In this document: piece by piece, positions 53,516-63,085 of the stretch
Layout: every line of letters starts with the position of its first letter
Numbering within the stretch: position 1 is the stretch's first letter
Assembly: GCA_028571685.1 (NCBI GenBank)
Contig: CM053143.1
Location: forward strand, 137,240,829-137,304,828
Origin: Heterohyrax brucei
Taxonomy: Eukaryota > Chordata > Mammalia > Hyracoidea > Procaviidae
Direction: 5' to 3'
Length of the DNA: 64,000 nt
Made by a program: the position numbers and the translations under genes
The notes under the pieces: model-generated
The model's input: only the letters and a program-made list of their open reading frames with translations
Databases searched by the model: none
Told to the model about the DNA's origin: nothing

Positions 53516-53814
53516 CCAATTTTTAAAAAACTTGACTATCTTGGTCAATAGTTATAAATCCTATTTGTAAAACAAAAACACTCCATTTCTTTTCTAAATG
53601 GAGTTTCTCATTATATCAAGAAATTCTTGACAATTTAAGAGTAGGATAGGGTAGGATAAGCGGGGTATGGTATGGATGGAATGCATACATATATTTATCA
53701 TGTGTTTGTTTACAACTTTTATTTACCCCAGCAGCTCAATTTAAGACTGTTAATCGACAGTTTCTCATTTTTTTCCACTAAGGGGAAAGAAACTCCTTCG
53801 TGAGCCTCTATTCT
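53516..53814. other. Unassigned sequence
   Basis: A small repeated GGTAGGATA near 53643-53660. Otherwise nothing recognised. Confidence 0.5.
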
Positions 53815-53964
53815 GAAACTCTGGAGGCAAAGCGGTTAAGCACTATGGCTACTGACCAAAAGGTCAGCAGTTCAAATGCACCAGGTGCTCCTTAGAAATT
53901 CTATAGGGCAGTTTTACTCTGCCCTATACAGTCCATGCAGCAGGAATGGGTTTGGTTTTAGTTT
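53815..53964 (+). repeat. AfroSINE, short form
   Basis: GAAACTCTGGAGGCAAAGCG to AATGGGTTTGGTTTTAG. Missing about 15 bp before the tail. Confidence 0.93.
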
Positions 53965-54424
53965 ACTCTTTACAAAAGTGAGCAACTGCACTCTAGTACC
54001 GACAGAGCATTCAGGTCAGTATTTTGTGAACAACAAATTGTAAAAGCCATTTTTATCCTGAAACATTACAGGCTGCAAGATCCTCACTAAAATCAGAGAA
54101 TGAAATAAAGGCAATTTTCCTACTTCTGAAAAAGATTTGGTCTCATTTGCTTTTGGGTAGAGTTTTAGTATCATTTCCACAGCTAGTTATGATAAAGAAA
54201 AAATGTTTTCACAACTTTACAACTGTCTCCATCATCTCTCTCTGGATTTAAATGTAGAAGACAGAAGAATGTGGGAGTCTGTATGGGAATGTTTGTCCTT
54301 CACTGACAGCAGGTCTTTTTGTCTCGTTTGTCTATAATTTTTTTGCTTCCTGTATCTCTCCATCTTTGTGTGGTTTTCTAATTTACTTAATTATCTTGTT
54401 TCTATTTTCTAGCTCCCATACATC
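53965..54424. other. Unassigned sequence, no gene
   Basis: No repeat or coding signal recognised. Confidence 0.5.
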
Positions 54425-54520
54425 TTCCTTGGAAACTCTACAGGTCACTTCTACTCTGTCATATAGGATCTCTATGAGTCAGAAAGAGCTCAACAGCAGT
54501 AGGTTTGGTCTGGGGTTTTA
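54425..54520 (+). repeat. AfroSINE, 5'-truncated
   Basis: CTTCCTTGGAAACTCTACAG to CAACAGCAGTAGGTTTGG. The tRNA-like head is absent. Confidence 0.9.
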
Positions 54521-54881
54521 TATCTTTTCTCAACCTTCCAGCTCCAGTTTTTCTCTTGACAAGCCATTATGGGGAAACAACTATAAGTTTATAATGTTTC
54601 TGTTTCCACTTATTGAACAGAATTTGATGTCTTCCATTTGTAGGAGAATTGAATAAAAGCTGTGTTTGTTTACCAAATCTTAAAAGCCTACCCCAAAAGC
54701 AATCTCTATCCCTGATGCCATAACTGTTTAACAGCCATTCCCCAATCTGAAAATTTTCTCCTTTTTTCTCCAAACTCCATTCTTTCTTCAAGGTTTACCA
54801 CCATTCATCCATTTACTGAAGCTAAAAACCCAGAGGATGTCTTTGATTTCTGATTCTCATTTCAAATCCATTATCAGATTC

Positions 54882-55078
54882 TGACTGGTGCAAATAGCTT
54901 GCACTCTACTGCTGACAGAAAAGTTGGCAGTCCAAACCCACTCAGGAGCACCTCGGAAGGCAGTCCTGGAGATCTGCCTCCATAAACACTGCAAAGGAGC
55001 CTAAGGAGCTCAGTTCTACTCTGTACACATAAAGTTGCCATCAATCAGAATCAACTCCACAGCAACAGGTTTGGTTCT
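54882..55078 (+). repeat. AfroSINE, long form
   Basis: TCTGACTGGTGCAAATAGCT, ACTGCTGACAGAAAAGTTGG, GGAGATCTGCCTCCATAAAC, end ATCAACTCCACAGCAACAGG. Head decayed. Confidence 0.9.
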
Positions 55079-55314
55079 CTTGGTATGTAAGCTCTACACA
55101 CAAAACATACCCCAATTCCATTTACTTCATTCCACATCCCTTACTTCTGCCCTCCTAAAAAACACCATAATCTCTGCAGTGCCCTGCTCACTGACATTCC
55201 TGCTTCCAGCCTTACCTTCCTTAAATTCATTTTTACATGGCACCTAGGATGAAACTTCAAAACATAAAAACAGCTCATGGCTGCCTTTATTTAAAGTCCT
55301 ACCTTTGCTTACCA

Positions 55315-55475
55315 GAAACCCTGCTGGTGTAGTGGGTTAAATGCTACATTTGCTAACCAAAAGTCTGGTAGTTCAAGTCTACCCGGCACTCTTTAGAAAT
55401 TCTACGGCCCAGTTCTACTCTGACCTCTACAGTCACTGTGAGTCGGACCCAACTCCACGGCAATGGGTTTTTTCC
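55315..55475 (+). repeat. AfroSINE, short form, in L2
   Basis: GAAACCCTGCTGGTGTAGTG to CACGGCAATGGGTTTTTTC. TTGCTTACCA before and TTGGCTTACCA after form the target duplication. Confidence 0.95.
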
Positions 55476-55769
55476 TTGGCTTACCACTGCAATCAGCATT
55501 CATTCCAAACTCCTCCCCCAAATCTCCACAAAGTCCTATATGATCTAGGCCCTACCAAGCTTTCTAGTCTCATTTTTTGGTTCCCTAGATACATCAAGCT
55601 CCTTCCTGCCTTAAAGCCTGTACACAGCTGTTCCTCCTGCCTGGAATGCCCACCTGACTGCACAGTTGGTTTCTTTTTGTCATTCAGGGCTCAGCTTTTA
55701 CACCACCTCTCCAAAGCAGCCTATAGTGACCAACAATCTAAGGTATCCTATCCAGGCACTCTCATCTAA

Positions 55770-55941
55770 AAAAAAAAAACAAACCAGACTCACTGCTATC
55801 AGGTCGATTCCAACTCATAGTGATCCTATAGGACACAGTAGAATTGCCCCCACAGAGTTTCTAAGGGGCACCTGGTGGATTCGAATAGCTGACCTTTGGG
55901 TTAGCAATCGTAGCACTTAACCACTATCCCACCAGGGGTTC
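55770..55941 (-). repeat. AfroSINE, short form, in L2
   Basis: AAAAAAAAAACAAACCAGAC to CCCACCAGGGGTTCC. Near full length with an A-rich tail. Confidence 0.95.
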
Positions 55942-56296
55942 CATGGCTCAGTATATCAATGTTCTGCAGAGGTATCACAGGATATTTCTCATTAAATGGT
56001 TTTTGTTTGTTTATTGCCTTGTTCTGTCAGAAGGTAAGTACCTGGAGAACAGAAACCTGGTGTTAGTGGGTATCTTGGCATCACTGTCAACTGTCTTGTC
56101 CACGGTCATATGTCCAGGACCTAGAAACGTTGCAAGCACTTAGTAGGCTCTCAAAAAATATGTAATAAATGAATGAGTAAATGGAAATCCTACAGATCTC
56201 TTAAGCCTTCCCTTACTGATCTAGCCTACAAATAATATTTTTCCTTTACAGCTTTGAAGGATTCATTTGACTCTTAATGTCTATCACAGGTTTATG

Positions 56297-56505
56297 GGTA
56301 GCACAAATCATCTGCACTTGGCTACTAACTGCAACACTGGCAGCTTGCACTCATCCAGTGGCATCGCAGAGGAAAAGCCTGGCCATCTGCTTCTGTGAAG
56401 ATTAGAGCTACGAAAACCCTACGGAGCACAGTTCCACTCAGTAACACACATGGCTGCCATGAGTCAGAATCAACTTGACAGCAATGGATGTGGTTTGGTT
56501 TTGTC
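56297..56505 (+). repeat. AfroSINE, long form
   Basis: GCAGAGGAAAAGCCTGGCCA, TCTGCTTCTGTGAAGATTAG, then AACTTGACAGCAATGGATGT. The head is heavily diverged. Confidence 0.87.
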
Positions 56506-56677
56506 TATGACATCTCTCAAGCTTCTATTTTAAAAAAAAAATTTACATTTTCATGATGCCATCATTATTAACCATGAAGATTAAGTATAATGTATCTCCT
56601 GTACCCAGTCTTTCACCTAGTTGTTTCTTTAATTGAGTAACAGCTGAAGAAATTGGCTTCCTTCTCAGGGCTCTACT

Positions 56678-57480
56678 ATATGGCAAAGAATAATGCATAC
56701 ACCATGAACCGCCAAAAGAACTTGAAGACTAAGGTGCACCTGACCCGAGCAATGACATTTTTAATCACATGCATGAGAAAGCTGGGTAGGGAATGAGGAA
56801 GACAGAAGAACTGACACCTTTGTATTGTGGTGTTGGAGAAGAATATTAAATATACCATGGACTGACAAAAGAACAAATAGATCTGTTCTAGAAATAGTAT
56901 AATCAGAGTGCTCCTTGAAATCAAGGACAGTGAGACTATGTCTTACATACTTTGCACATGTTGTCAGGAGGGATCAGTCCCTGGAGAAAGACATCACGTT
57001 TGGTAAAGCAAAGTGTCAGTGAAAAGAGGGAGACCCTCAAGGAGATGGACTGACACAGCGGCTGCAACAATGTGCTTAAGCATAAAAATGATTGTGGGCA
57101 TGGCAGTGTTTCATTCTGTGTATTCACAGAGTCACTATGAGCTGGAAATGACTCGATGGCACCTAACAACAACAACAACATGGAATGCCAAAAGAATGAA
57201 CAAGTTTTCTTGGACGAAGTACAACCACGATGCTCCACAAAAGAAAGGATGGCAAGACTTCCATCTCAGGTACTTGGGACATGTTATCAGATGAGACCAG
57301 TCCCTAGTGACAGACATCACATTTGGCAGACTGTATGCCAAAAAGACGGGGACCACACTGGCTGCATCAAGGAGCTCAAGAATAACAACAATTAGGAGGA
57401 TGGCACAGCACCAGGCAATGATTCATTCTGTGGTACAAAGGGTCTCTTTGAGTCAGGAACAACATGACAACACCTAATAA
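56678..57480 (+). mobile_element. RTE LINE 3' end (outer copy), split by another RTE
   Basis: Blocks 56678-56720 (AAGAATAATGCATACACCAT, GCCAAAAGAA) and 57179-57480 (AATGAACAAGTTTTCTTGGA to CATGACAACACCTAATAATG). The second block continues the RTE order exactly where the first stops. Confidence 0.87.
56721..57178 (+). mobile_element. RTE LINE 3' end (inner copy), inserted in the outer copy
   Basis: CTTGAAGACTAAGGTGCACC, GTGTTGGAGAAGAATATTAA, CAGGAGGGATCAGTCCCTGG, then ACTCGATGGCACCTAACAAC and an AAC tail. The flanks CATGAACCGCCAAAAGAA (56703-56720) and CATGGAATGCCAAAAGAA (57179-57196) are a 15/18 target-site duplication. About 458 bp. The coding content is the C-terminal end of the RTE protein with stops. 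Confidence 0.9.
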
Positions 57481-57599
57481 TGTAACACATCTATTTACTG
57501 AGTGGGTGAATGACAGGCAGGAGAAGCTCCATAAACATAGAATCAGGCTCCACAGGTGAGCAGAATGGCAACAGCGGGAACAAGGCTAGAATGGCTTGC

Positions 57600-57768
57600 T
57601 GTAGGAACCCTGATGGCCTAATGGCTAAGAGTTTGGCTGCGAAACAAAAGGTAAGCAGTTCAAATCTATCAGTAGCTCCTTGGAAACCCTACTGGGTAAG
57701 TTCTACTCTGTCCTATACGGTTGCTATGAGTCAGAATCAACTAGATGGCAATAGATTTGTTTGTTTTG
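57600..57768 (+). repeat. AfroSINE, short form
   Basis: GTAGGAACCCTGATGGCCTA to TAGATGGCAATAGATTTG. Near full length. Confidence 0.95.
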
Positions 57769-57784
57769 TTTATATTCATAATCC

Positions 57785-57950
57785 TCTGCCATCAAATTAA
57801 TTCTGACTCATAGTGACCCTGTAGAACAGGGCTGTAATCTTTACAGGAACAGACTGCCACATCTTTCTCCTAAGGAACAGATAGCAGATTCAAACTGCTG
57901 ACCTTTCAGTTAGCAGCCAAGCACTTAACCAATGCATCACCAAGCCTCCT
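57785..57950 (-). repeat. AfroSINE, long form
   Basis: CCTCTGCCATCAAATTAATT, GGGCTGTAATCTTTACAGGA, ATCTTTCTCCTAAGGAACAG, head CATCACCAAGCCTCC. Part of the body is missing. Confidence 0.93.
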
Positions 57951-58843
57951 TGTACCGCCTATAGTTGAATGAATAAAGGCAGAAAACACAAAGTGCTTTT
58001 GTCAGGAAATTAATCAACCCTTTTACTTTCTACCTCAATGAGATCTTTTTATTTCTGGGTGTCATGCTGTAAAACTGCCCAGATCATTCAGAATAAAACT
58101 ATTTGCAATACGCTCTGCAGAGAGCAGACAGTTGGTTCTTGCTGCAGACATCACCATCCCTCCGCCTCTTGTATAAGGCAACTCTTGGTCAGAGAAGCAC
58201 TAAGTTCAAAGTGCTGGAAACTACAGAAGAACTTTGAACAAAAGGTGTGTCATTTGATCTAAAGTAACAAGATAACTGGGGAAAGAGAATGGAGTGGATA
58301 GATCTAATACAGCTTGAGAAATGAAACATCTTCAGAATTTTGCCTTTACAGAGAACAGCATCACTACTGAAAAACATCAGTCACTTTTGTTAATAAAGGC
58401 TGATGTCCTGGGTGCTGGACACTAAAGGGTGGGTATCTTTAAAAGTAATAAATGTTTTAAAACATTTGCCTCTGAAACCATCTGTCAATGACAGAGGGGC
58501 CTTTACTTTGTAACTGCATCTTCCAGAAAGCTGACCTTGCTAACGTGTTGACAACGAGCTGGCATGCTACCACCACTCACCACAGCATATTGCAACACTC
58601 AAGTTCAGAGTAGGTTCTGAAAAGTTAGTTTATAATCTGAAATTATCCCACAAAAAATAATAGCAATTCTTTTAATCACCCATGCAATCACATATTTATG
58701 TGTAGCACAAATAGCACTGTCAAAAATAAAATGTATGTATTGCTTTCTGAGCACAGGTGACATTTGATCTTTGGATTCATGCCATAATATCCCCATAAGA
58801 CAAATGAAAATCTGGTGCCACTTAACATCTGATCCAGTCTATT
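57951..58843. other. Unassigned sequence, no gene
   Basis: About 900 bp with no recognised repeat. The frame at 58038-58262 has no known domain. Confidence 0.5.
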
Positions 58844-59009
58844 CAGAGAACTTGGTAGCATAGTGGTTAAGTACTACAGCCACTCACCAAAAGGTCAGCA
58901 GTTCAAATCTGCCAGGCCCTCCTTGAAAACTCTATGAGGCAGTTCTACTCTGTCTATAGGGTCTCTGTGAGTCAAAATCGACTTGATGGCAGTGGGTTTT
59001 TTGGTTTGG
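58844..59009 (+). repeat. AfroSINE, short form, with target-site duplication
   Basis: CAGAGAACTTGGTAGCATAG to GATGGCAGTGGGTTTTTTGG. Flanks are TCCAGTCTATT (58833-58843) and TCCAGTCTAGT (59010-59020). Confidence 0.95.
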
Positions 59010-59425
59010 TCCAGTCTAGTCTGTTGTCTACAAATATGGTAGATGATTTATGGACATTAAATTTCAAACTGTTTCAACCATTTCTGGGGGTGGAGGGAGA
59101 CAGTACTTTTTAAGGCAAAGCATGATCATATTTCCAGAAACAAGTAAATGCTACCATTTAGAGATAATGCCTTCCAGTTTTTTACCATTATTTTTTTCAA
59201 TGCTGTTCTAAAAGGGTGTTTTACTATATTACACACTCAGCAGATAACACAAATCACAAGCCATTAGAAAACTGTGTTTCCAAGATACAAACTTCCTCAT
59301 TCAGTCACCTATATACCCTCCCAAGTCATTCTCCTAGAGCTCGAAGTCCACGAATTCAAATTATTAAATTGTTCAAATGGTAAACTTATACTTTCTTTCC
59401 ATCACTGGCAAAAAGAGAAATCTGA
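59010..59425. other. Unassigned sequence
   Basis: No gene or repeat recognised up to the retroposed insertion. Confidence 0.5.
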
Positions 59426-59543
59426 GTGCAGTCACCGGACAGGGAGAGCAGTGGAAACTGCATATAGGGGGGCATGTAAATTTTCATGTGAATGTACATT
59501 TTCACTCAGTTATGTTAAATAAAAAAAAAATTAAAAAAAAAAG
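59426..59543 (+). mobile_element. Short poly(A)-tailed retroposed sequence of unknown source
   Basis: 118 bp (GTGCAGTCACCGGACAGGGA to a TTAAATAAAAAAAAAATTAA-type end) lie between two identical AGAGAAATCTGA (59414-59425 and 59544-59555). AATAAA and an A-rich tail sit at its 3' end. These are the marks of an L1-mediated, 5'-truncated mRNA or repeat end. The body matches no family I know. Confidence 0.78.
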
Positions 59544-59555
59544 AGAGAAATCTGA

Positions 59556-60462
59556 TATTGCCCCATTAACACTGAAGTTTTTACATTTTTAAAGAAGAAA
59601 AGAGGATTATAAGAAAAAAAAATGGGTGGGAGGGTTAAAAACTAGTTTGGTTTTAAACCAGATGAAATAAATAACTTTAGGCAAAGGAGACACAGAAAAA
59701 CATCCTCTGAAGGGAAAAAACACAGTTGAAGATTCAAACATGAGGCAATTAAAAAACCTTTTTAATGTGTATTTTAATTTAAAAAATCTCTACAAATTAA
59801 ATCAGAAAAGAGATGTTTTACTACTTTTGGAGTCATTCACAATCTTTGGTACACACAGTAAACTGACAAGCCCTTTCAACCTCACTTGAAAGCTGTTTTG
59901 GGAAAACGTCCAGACACTGGTGTCTGAGCCAGCATGGTGCCTTTAAATGGCCTCCCTGCCCTGGCAAGACATGCTGGACCGCACATAAAAGGAACCTTCT
60001 ACCAACAGCCAAGTGTCTGCAGACGTCGCTTCCTGAACAGCCTGACTTGACTTGCTCAGTGTTTCTCGCTCCATTCTCTGGACCTGCGGTCTCCTCTAAG
60101 TGCTACATCTGTGAAATCTTCCCCGGCTGATACATAATCCCATCTCTCCCAGATGCCTCCCAGCCGCCTCTGTCTCCTCCTTGGTTGAACACACTCTATA
60201 ATTGCATCCAGGTTAAACTCTCTCAGTTCAGCTAGCTGAAAACACCCTCCCCTCACACACCCAGCCAAGAACAACCCCTAATGGGCTTATCCTGGCCCCA
60301 CAGATGAGACCCAGACAATGGAAACTCAAGGGAAAGGGGAAACTCAGGGCCCAAAACAGACCCCAGTGGTATCCTGTTCTGTACCTTCTCCTAAAAACCT
60401 AGAACCAATTTAGTAAATTGTATAATACTAGATTTTTAATCTGGACTTTAAGTACAAGTATA
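59556..60462. other. Unassigned, GC-richer, repeat-free block
   Basis: From about 59880 to 60380 the sequence is richer in C and G than its surroundings and free of recognised repeats. It holds one copy (60064-60102) of a 39-bp segment found again at 61490. The frame at 60056-60274 on the minus strand has no known domain. A conserved regulatory element is possible but not shown. Confidence 0.45.
60064..60102. repeat. 39-bp segment repeated 1.4 kb downstream (copy 1)
   Basis: Starts TCTCGCTCCATTCTCTGGAC. It matches 61490-61528 at 37 of 39 positions. Confidence 0.92.
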
Positions 60463-60748
60463 AAAACCCAAACCCATTGCCACTGAGTCATTTCCAACAC
60501 CTAGCAACCCGATAAACCAAAAAAAACCAAACCCACTGTCATCGAGTCAATTCTGACTCCTAACAGCCCCACAGAGTTTCCAAGGAAGGCCTGGTGGGTT
60601 CGGAATGCTGATCTTTTGGTGAGCAGCTGTAGCTCTTAACCACTGTGCCACCACAGTTTCCAGCACTTATAGGACAGAGTAAACCTGCCCCACAGGGTTT
60701 CCAAGACTGTAAACCTTTTTGGAAACAGACTACCACATCTTTCTCCCA
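60463..60748 (-). repeat. AfroSINE, long form, split by a short-form copy
   Basis: The left part 60463-60517 (AAACCCAAACCCATTGCCAC; CCTAGCAACCCGATA) and right part 60661-60748 (CTTATAGGACAGAGTAAACC; TCTTTCTCCCAAGAG) join across the inserted copy. The head of the outer copy is missing. Confidence 0.85.
60518..60660 (-). repeat. AfroSINE, short form, nested
   Basis: AAAAAAAACCAAACCCACTG to GTGCCACCACAGTTTCC. About 25 bp of the body are missing. Same orientation as its host. Confidence 0.92.
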
Positions 60749-60999
60749 AGAGTACAAATTCAGGCAATGAAAAAAATAAATTCATTCCAATGCTCTGATC
60801 CAATAGTCACAAGTCAGGCCTTTATTTCACTTTATTGTTAGTTATGAAAACACTAACAATATTACAGAAAATTTCAAGAAGGAAAAAACTTAATCAGCTG
60901 TAGCCATAAAATTCCAACTATTGATTACAATGTATTTCTTTTCAGTCTTTTATGTTATTTATTGACCAGATCTTTTCATAAATGAGTACCTTTGTATAT

Positions 61000-61290
61000 T
61001 CCTCACTCTGGAATTTTCTTCCCCACTTTTCAACTGGCAAATTCCTACTGTCTTTTGAAAACCCAGCTCAAATATGACACCTTCCCAAAATACCCACAGG
61101 CAGAGCAGCTGCTCAGTTCCTTGGGCTCTTATAGCACCCTATTCATATTTCTACCATAGCATTAACTCTACTGTGGCAGAATGTGCCTGTTTCCCAATAA
61201 ACGATACATTCCATAACAACAGAGATCTTACCTTATTATCTTTATATCCCAAGACTCAACAGAGTAACTGCCTAAGACACACTGACAGAA
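61000..61290 (+). repeat. L2 LINE 3' end
   Basis: CACTCTGGAATTTTCTTCCC, GAAAACCCAGCTCAAATATG, ATAGCACCCTATTCATATTT, CAACAGAGATCTTACCTTAT. L2 order, diverged. Confidence 0.7.
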
Positions 61291-61489
61291 GGAATAAAAC
61301 AGTTACAACCGTGGCATCCATACAATTTGGATTCAGCTTTGTTGACTCCATGTTACACCATAAACAATATCCGATGCCCATCTCTAGCTACTGCTAAAAG
61401 GAAGAATAAATATGCCTGCATCACAGTGTCCAATAAGAGATTATTGAGAAACTATCAGTGAAGAACATGGGCCAGTGAAAAAGAGGGTG

Positions 61490-61528
61490 TCTCGTTCCAT
61501 TCTCTGGACCTGCAGTCTCCTCTAAGTG
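61490..61528. repeat. 39-bp segment (copy 2), joined to an RTE end
   Basis: Starts TCTCGTTCCATTCTCTGGAC. It differs from 60064-60102 at two positions and runs directly into RTE 3' sequence. Confidence 0.92.
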
Positions 61529-61532
61529 TTCC

Positions 61533-61682
61533 AGATGGACTGACACAGTGGCTGCAACAGTGGGCTCAGACCACAGCGACTGGGAGGTTGCTGTAGACCT
61601 GGATAGTGTTTCCTTCTGTTGTACACAGGATGGCTAAAAGTTGGAACTGACTGACAGCACCTAACAGTAACAACAACAAAAT
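61533..61682 (+). mobile_element. RTE LINE 3' end, about 150 bp
   Basis: GATGGACTGACACAGTGGCT, GCAACAGTGGGCTCAGACC, TTGGAACTGACTGACAGCAC, then CTAACAGTAACAACAACAAA. Severely 5'-truncated. Confidence 0.9.
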
Positions 61683-61688
61683 AAATGA

Positions 61689-61975
61689 GCCATTGGTGGC
61701 TCAGTGGTAGAATTACTGCTTTCCAGGAAAGAGACCCAGGTTTGATTCCTGGAGAAGGCATCTCAGGCACAGCCCACCCATCTGTCAGTGGTAGCCTGTG
61801 TCCTACTTCAGTGGAACTTCCCAACTAAAATGGACTAGGAAGAATGATCAGAGGATCTACTGCCCAAAATCAGCTAGTGAAAATCCCACAGATTACAAGG
61901 GAAGAGGGGGTAATGTTTCTTTCAGTCGTATATTGCGTCATTGTGAGGCATGGGCTGACTCCACAGTAGTGATAT
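61689..61975 (+). repeat. tRNA-Gly-headed SINE, distinct from AfroSINE
   Basis: The head CCATTGGTGGCTCAGTGGTA, then GAATTACTGC and AGGTTTGATTCCTGG, is close to tRNA-Gly over both promoter boxes. The body CCACCCATCTGTCAGTGGTA, TGGACTAGGAAGAATGATCA and AATCAGCTAGTGAAAATCCC follows. The end GTGAGGCATGGGCTGACTCC is of RTE type. It is not a tRNA gene: the acceptor stem is not closed and the anticodon arm is decayed. Only copy of its kind found in the window. Confidence 0.85.
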
Positions 61976-62299
61976 TTAAAAAAAATATATGGCTTTTTCG
62001 GTGTGGCAAGTAGCATTAAACTCTTTGGAGAACAAGTTATGCTGTGGTATATTAGGTATACATACACACATGTACATCCAGAATGTAAAAGAGGTCTATC
62101 GCACATTACAAGGAACAGATCCACCAGCATTCTTTTGTATGAAGATACAAAATCACGCCCATGATGATAAAAAAAAAGTCTGGATGAATTTTTAGAGACT
62201 CAGCAATGCACAGCTGAAAAGAAACTGAATTTGGGTATTAAAAAAAAACCTGAATTCAAGTTATTAACTATAAATCCTTATTTATCCATTCAACAAGAC
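61976..62299. other. Unassigned sequence
   Basis: No gene or repeat recognised. Confidence 0.5.
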
Positions 62300-62600
62300 A
62301 TCCATGTCACCAGGCTAGGTGCCAAAAGTCTGTGGCGAAAGACAGCCCCCCCCCTCCATAGGATGGCCAGTTGGGTATAAGAAACAGACAGTAAACATGA
62401 CATCTTGATACAGTGCGGCTAGCATCACAGTGGGGAGTACTGAATGCTACGGGAGCATATTAAGGAGTCAGGGAAAACTTCCTGGGAGAAGCTAAGTCGT
62501 GGAAGAACTCAGCAAACAGAAGAGATTGAAAGAAGAGTAGGGAAATGTATTTCTAGTAGAGGGAATAACATGTATAAAGGCCCAGAGGCCTCTTTAAACA
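62300..62600. repeat. Ancient purine-rich dispersed repeat
   Basis: GAAACAGACAGTAAACATGA, GTCAGGGAAAACTTCCTGGG, GAATAACATGTATAAAGGCC and CAGAGGCC fit the family seen at 24830-25335. A run of nine C interrupts it at 62347. Family not assigned. Confidence 0.55.
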
Positions 62601-62626
62601 GGAATCTTAATACCTAATCACTTTAC

Positions 62627-62785
62627 TGAAGCCCTGGTGGTCCAGTGGTTAGGAGCTACGGCTACTAACACACAATTTGGATCCAACAGCTGCCCCCTGG
62701 AAATCCTACAGGGCAGTTCTACTCTCATCAAGAGGATGGCTGTGAGTCGAAACTGATGGCCTCAGGTTTGGTATCCTTTTTTGTT
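62627..62785 (+). repeat. AfroSINE, short form, with target-site duplication
   Basis: TGAAGCCCTGGTGGTCCAGT to GATGGCCTCAGGTTTGG. Flanks TAATCACTTTAC (62615-62626) and TAATCACCTTAC (62786-62797). Confidence 0.95.
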
Positions 62786-63048
62786 TAATCACCTTACAGA
62801 ATAATTCTGAGGTTCAAATTGGATACTGACATGGAAGGACACATCCCTTTGCAAATAGCATTTAATAAGATTATACAACTGCAAACCAGTTTTTCAATCC
62901 ACGAATAGTAGAAAATTTGAAAGAAACATATCTGCAATAAAAAGAACTTAAAATAACATAGGTTGCTCTCCATTAGTGTTTCTCAGCCTTCTTTTTTGCA
63001 TACAGTTTTTCCCAAACGTCCCCTCTCCATGAAATTTAAATTTAAATG

Positions 63049-63085
63049 TCAAGTTGGATCTGACTCATCGGCACTTGGTTTGGCA
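63049..63085 (+). repeat. AfroSINE-type tail-only fragment
   Basis: CAAGTTGGATCTGACTCATC then GGCACTTGGTTTGGC. Only the 3' end. Confidence 0.68.

Larger units (their letters stand above)
55110..56175 (+). repeat. L2 LINE 3' end, interrupted by two AfroSINEs
   Basis: TAAAGTCCTACCTTTGCTTA, TCCTATATGATCTAGGCCCT, GTTCCTCCTGCCTGGAATGC, CAGCTTTTACACCACCTCTC, then after a SINE TTTGTTTATTGCCTTGTTCT, TACCTGGAGAACAGAAACCT and AGTAGGCTCTCAAAAAATAT. The 142-codon frame at 55341-55769 is L2 plus SINE, not a gene. Confidence 0.88.

Noticed and set aside
55341-55769. 142-codon open frame as a possible gene
   Set aside because: It runs from an AfroSINE into L2 3' sequence, with no domain and no conserved start context.
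57160-57180. CAA/AAC repeats as CRISPR or microsatellite array
   Set aside because: They are the normal RTE 3' tail. No spacer-repeat structure exists.
61689-61760. Functional tRNA-Gly gene
   Set aside because: The promoter boxes are present, but the cloverleaf does not close and SINE body sequence continues downstream.
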